Source: Eutreptiella sp. 'Long Island Sound 2002'
Lineage: Eukaryota > Euglenozoa > Euglenophyceae > Eutreptiales > Eutreptiaceae
Reading direction: 5' to 3'
Assembly (NCBI GenBank): GCA_964036045.1
Contig: OZ038383.1
Coordinates: 33,561,394-33,625,393, forward strand
Length of the DNA stretch: 64,000 nt
A program made the translations under genes and the position numbers. The notes under the pieces were generated by a model, which was not told where the DNA came from, ran no database searches, and saw only the letters and a program-made list of their open reading frames with translations. Shown here in pieces: positions 62,595 to 64,000 of this stretch; positions within the stretch are counted from its first letter, which is position 1; every line of letters begins with the position of its first letter.

Positions 62595-64000
62595 TGAAGC
62601 GGTACCCAGAACCCCATGGCTAGGTTAGGGCATACAACCAGTCTCCGGTCCACTAACCCCATGTACGGAAGGGAAGACCGGTCTCCGGTCCACTAACCCC
62701 ATGTACGGAAGGCGCCCGTTGACGCCCGGTGCGAGCCCGGCGGGAGCGTGTTCCGTGCCGTAAAGCCCCGCATCGGCAACCGATGCACTGCCAGCGGAGA
62801 TTTATATATCAAAACATCAGGAATCAACAGGGTTTTATTTTCATATTGTTTCCGTCAATTTTTACGCTTCCGTTCTGATATTCACTGTTTTGACTGCTGG
62901 CGGTTGGATCGCGACTTTACCGTAACCGCCAGTTTAACTGTTAATAATGGAAATTCTAGCGCTATCCGTGACGAAGGCTCTAAAGTCTTCAGCAACTGCA
63001 TTGATGCATCCGCAATTTTCACATTCTACACTCGCACCCTTAATCCGAATTTTTCAGGATGTCGAAATCAGATTTTCGACTTCGACATCCCCGCACTTGA
63101 TTTGACCTCCTTCGAGTAGACCTACGTGCTTCCCTATGCACGAATCAACTTTCCTTTTATCTTGCCCTCCATTTGTCTTAGAGATATGGGCAAAACAAAG
63201 TTGATTCGTGAGGCCACTTGTGAGGGTCATATCTCGTGCCGCTTGCGAGGAATGACAATAAGGAAACGTGGGATAAATTCACAATACTCCCGACGTAATT
63301 TAGGAAGCATTATATGCCTTGCGTCTCCACACGTGCGCGCTAGTGTAATGGATCATGGTCAAGAGGGTAGAGTTCGCGTTATAACTCTTTGGCCATGATA
63401 TTGCGTGCGTTGGGATAACTTTCGAGTGTAGCGCGCAAGTGTTGGTGTTGCATAGGAACTCTCCTTGAGTTCCTATGAGCGATTGACACAAAGTTATGCC
63501 CTTGGAGGGGCATGACATATCGTGGGGGGAGCTACCTTTTTGGGCAATATGGAGTATGTGCCTTGTGTTGTGTTGCGGGCCCGTTTGGTGGGTCCATTGC
63601 TCCAAGCCAAACCCGCCAATGGACCTCATATTGTGCAAGCCCCTTCTCCATACTCCCTACGATCAATTGCAAGCCTATCCTTCGTGAAGGGAAGCTTGTG
63701 TGGCGATCCCGAAGCGATGCGTTGGGAGCAAGGTGTGTGTTTTGCAATTTTCCATATTTTCATGTGCCCACTTGGGAAGCAGCGCTCGTAACCTTTCAAA
63801 GCGCCCCAAGTGGAGCACATATGTGGAATCGAAGGTCATTGGTGTCAAGTCATTGTGTTTAGAAGGATTAGTTGATTGCACGATCCAAGCCGAAGATATT
63901 ATAATATAATTGTGCACCTTTCAAGGCACTTTTGTGTGTCTTTGTGCCAATTTTGCCGTTTTTGGCCCGTCATGATGTCAAGTGGCGACCGTGTATTTCA
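62595..64000 (+). repeat. G2 3' LTR, first 1406 bp
   Basis: Matches 48359 onward closely, including the 40-bp duplication and both inverted-repeat structures visible so far. It would end near 65611 if full length. Confidence 0.92.

Larger units (their letters stand above)
48359..64000 (+). mobile_element. G2: chromodomain Ty3/gypsy retrotransposon, sister of G1, 3' LTR cut by window end
   Basis: Same plan as G1 in the opposite orientation: 3017-bp 5' LTR, self-complementary primer site, gag (open), amber hairpin, pol (one nonsense, one frameshift), 3' untranslated region, polypurine tract and the first 1406 bp of the 3' LTR. It inserted in LINE B ORF1 at 48358; the right target duplication lies outside the window. 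G1 and G2 are near-identical and inverted relative to each other. Confidence 0.95.

Noticed and set aside
1-64000. Host genes, tRNAs, rRNAs, CRISPR arrays, dinoflagellate spliced-leader relics
   Set aside because: None recognised on reading; without a search tool short or diverged examples could be missed.

Overview
This is a eukaryotic, gene-poor window made almost entirely of nested retrotransposons. I found no convincing host gene, tRNA, rRNA or CRISPR array. A dinoflagellate alga is my best guess for the host. The basis is protein style recalled from memory: the Ty3-like pol of the leftmost element and the LINE reverse transcriptase read like families I associate with dinoflagellate genomes. 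GC content is high outside the LTRs, and mobile DNA is piled up without host genes. None of this could be searched here.

Layout. (1) 1-6605: a decayed Ty3/gypsy-type element (T1, plus strand) with gag, RT, RNase H and integrase relics. A complete 2.4-kb non-autonomous LTR element (S1, 356-2774, minus strand) is inserted in its gag with a 4-bp target duplication, and about 590 bp of T1 appear inverted in place. (2) 6606-7418: spacer with a 126-bp tandem repeat. (3) 7419-23053, continuing at 40218 to about 42360: a very long LINE-like element (LINE A, minus strand) with a multi-module ORF1, an ORF2 (endonuclease, reverse transcriptase, RNase H, zinc motif) and an extra downstream ORF3 that is protease-like and then Pro/SR-rich. 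(4) 23054-40213: a 17.2-kb chromodomain Ty3/gypsy element (G1, minus strand) with 2957-bp LTRs and an ATAT target duplication, inserted in LINE A ORF1. (5) About 42361-48358: the 5' part of a second, divergent LINE of the same type (LINE B, plus strand), head to head with LINE A. (6) 48359 to beyond 64000: a sister of G1 (G2, plus strand), inserted in LINE B ORF1. G1 and G2 form a large inverted repeat around 8.1 kb of LINE sequence.

How the parts work. G1 and G2 encode a large gag (alanine-rich coiled coil, collagen-like Pro/Gly tract, capsid, CCHC knuckle). An in-frame amber codon inside a predicted hairpin follows, then pol (protease, RT, RNase H, integrase, chromodomain). Directly after the 5' LTR lies an 11-nt sequence exactly complementary to an 11-nt segment 123 nt before the LTR end, which is the layout of Tf1/sushi-type self-priming. 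S1 has the same layout with a different 11-mer. Each element carries at least one disabling mutation: G1 has a gag nonsense codon, G2 a pol nonsense codon and a frameshift, and the LINEs have several stops and frameshifts. Relative order: T1 is oldest and S1 entered it later. G1 and G2 entered the LINEs recently, since their LTR pairs are nearly identical.
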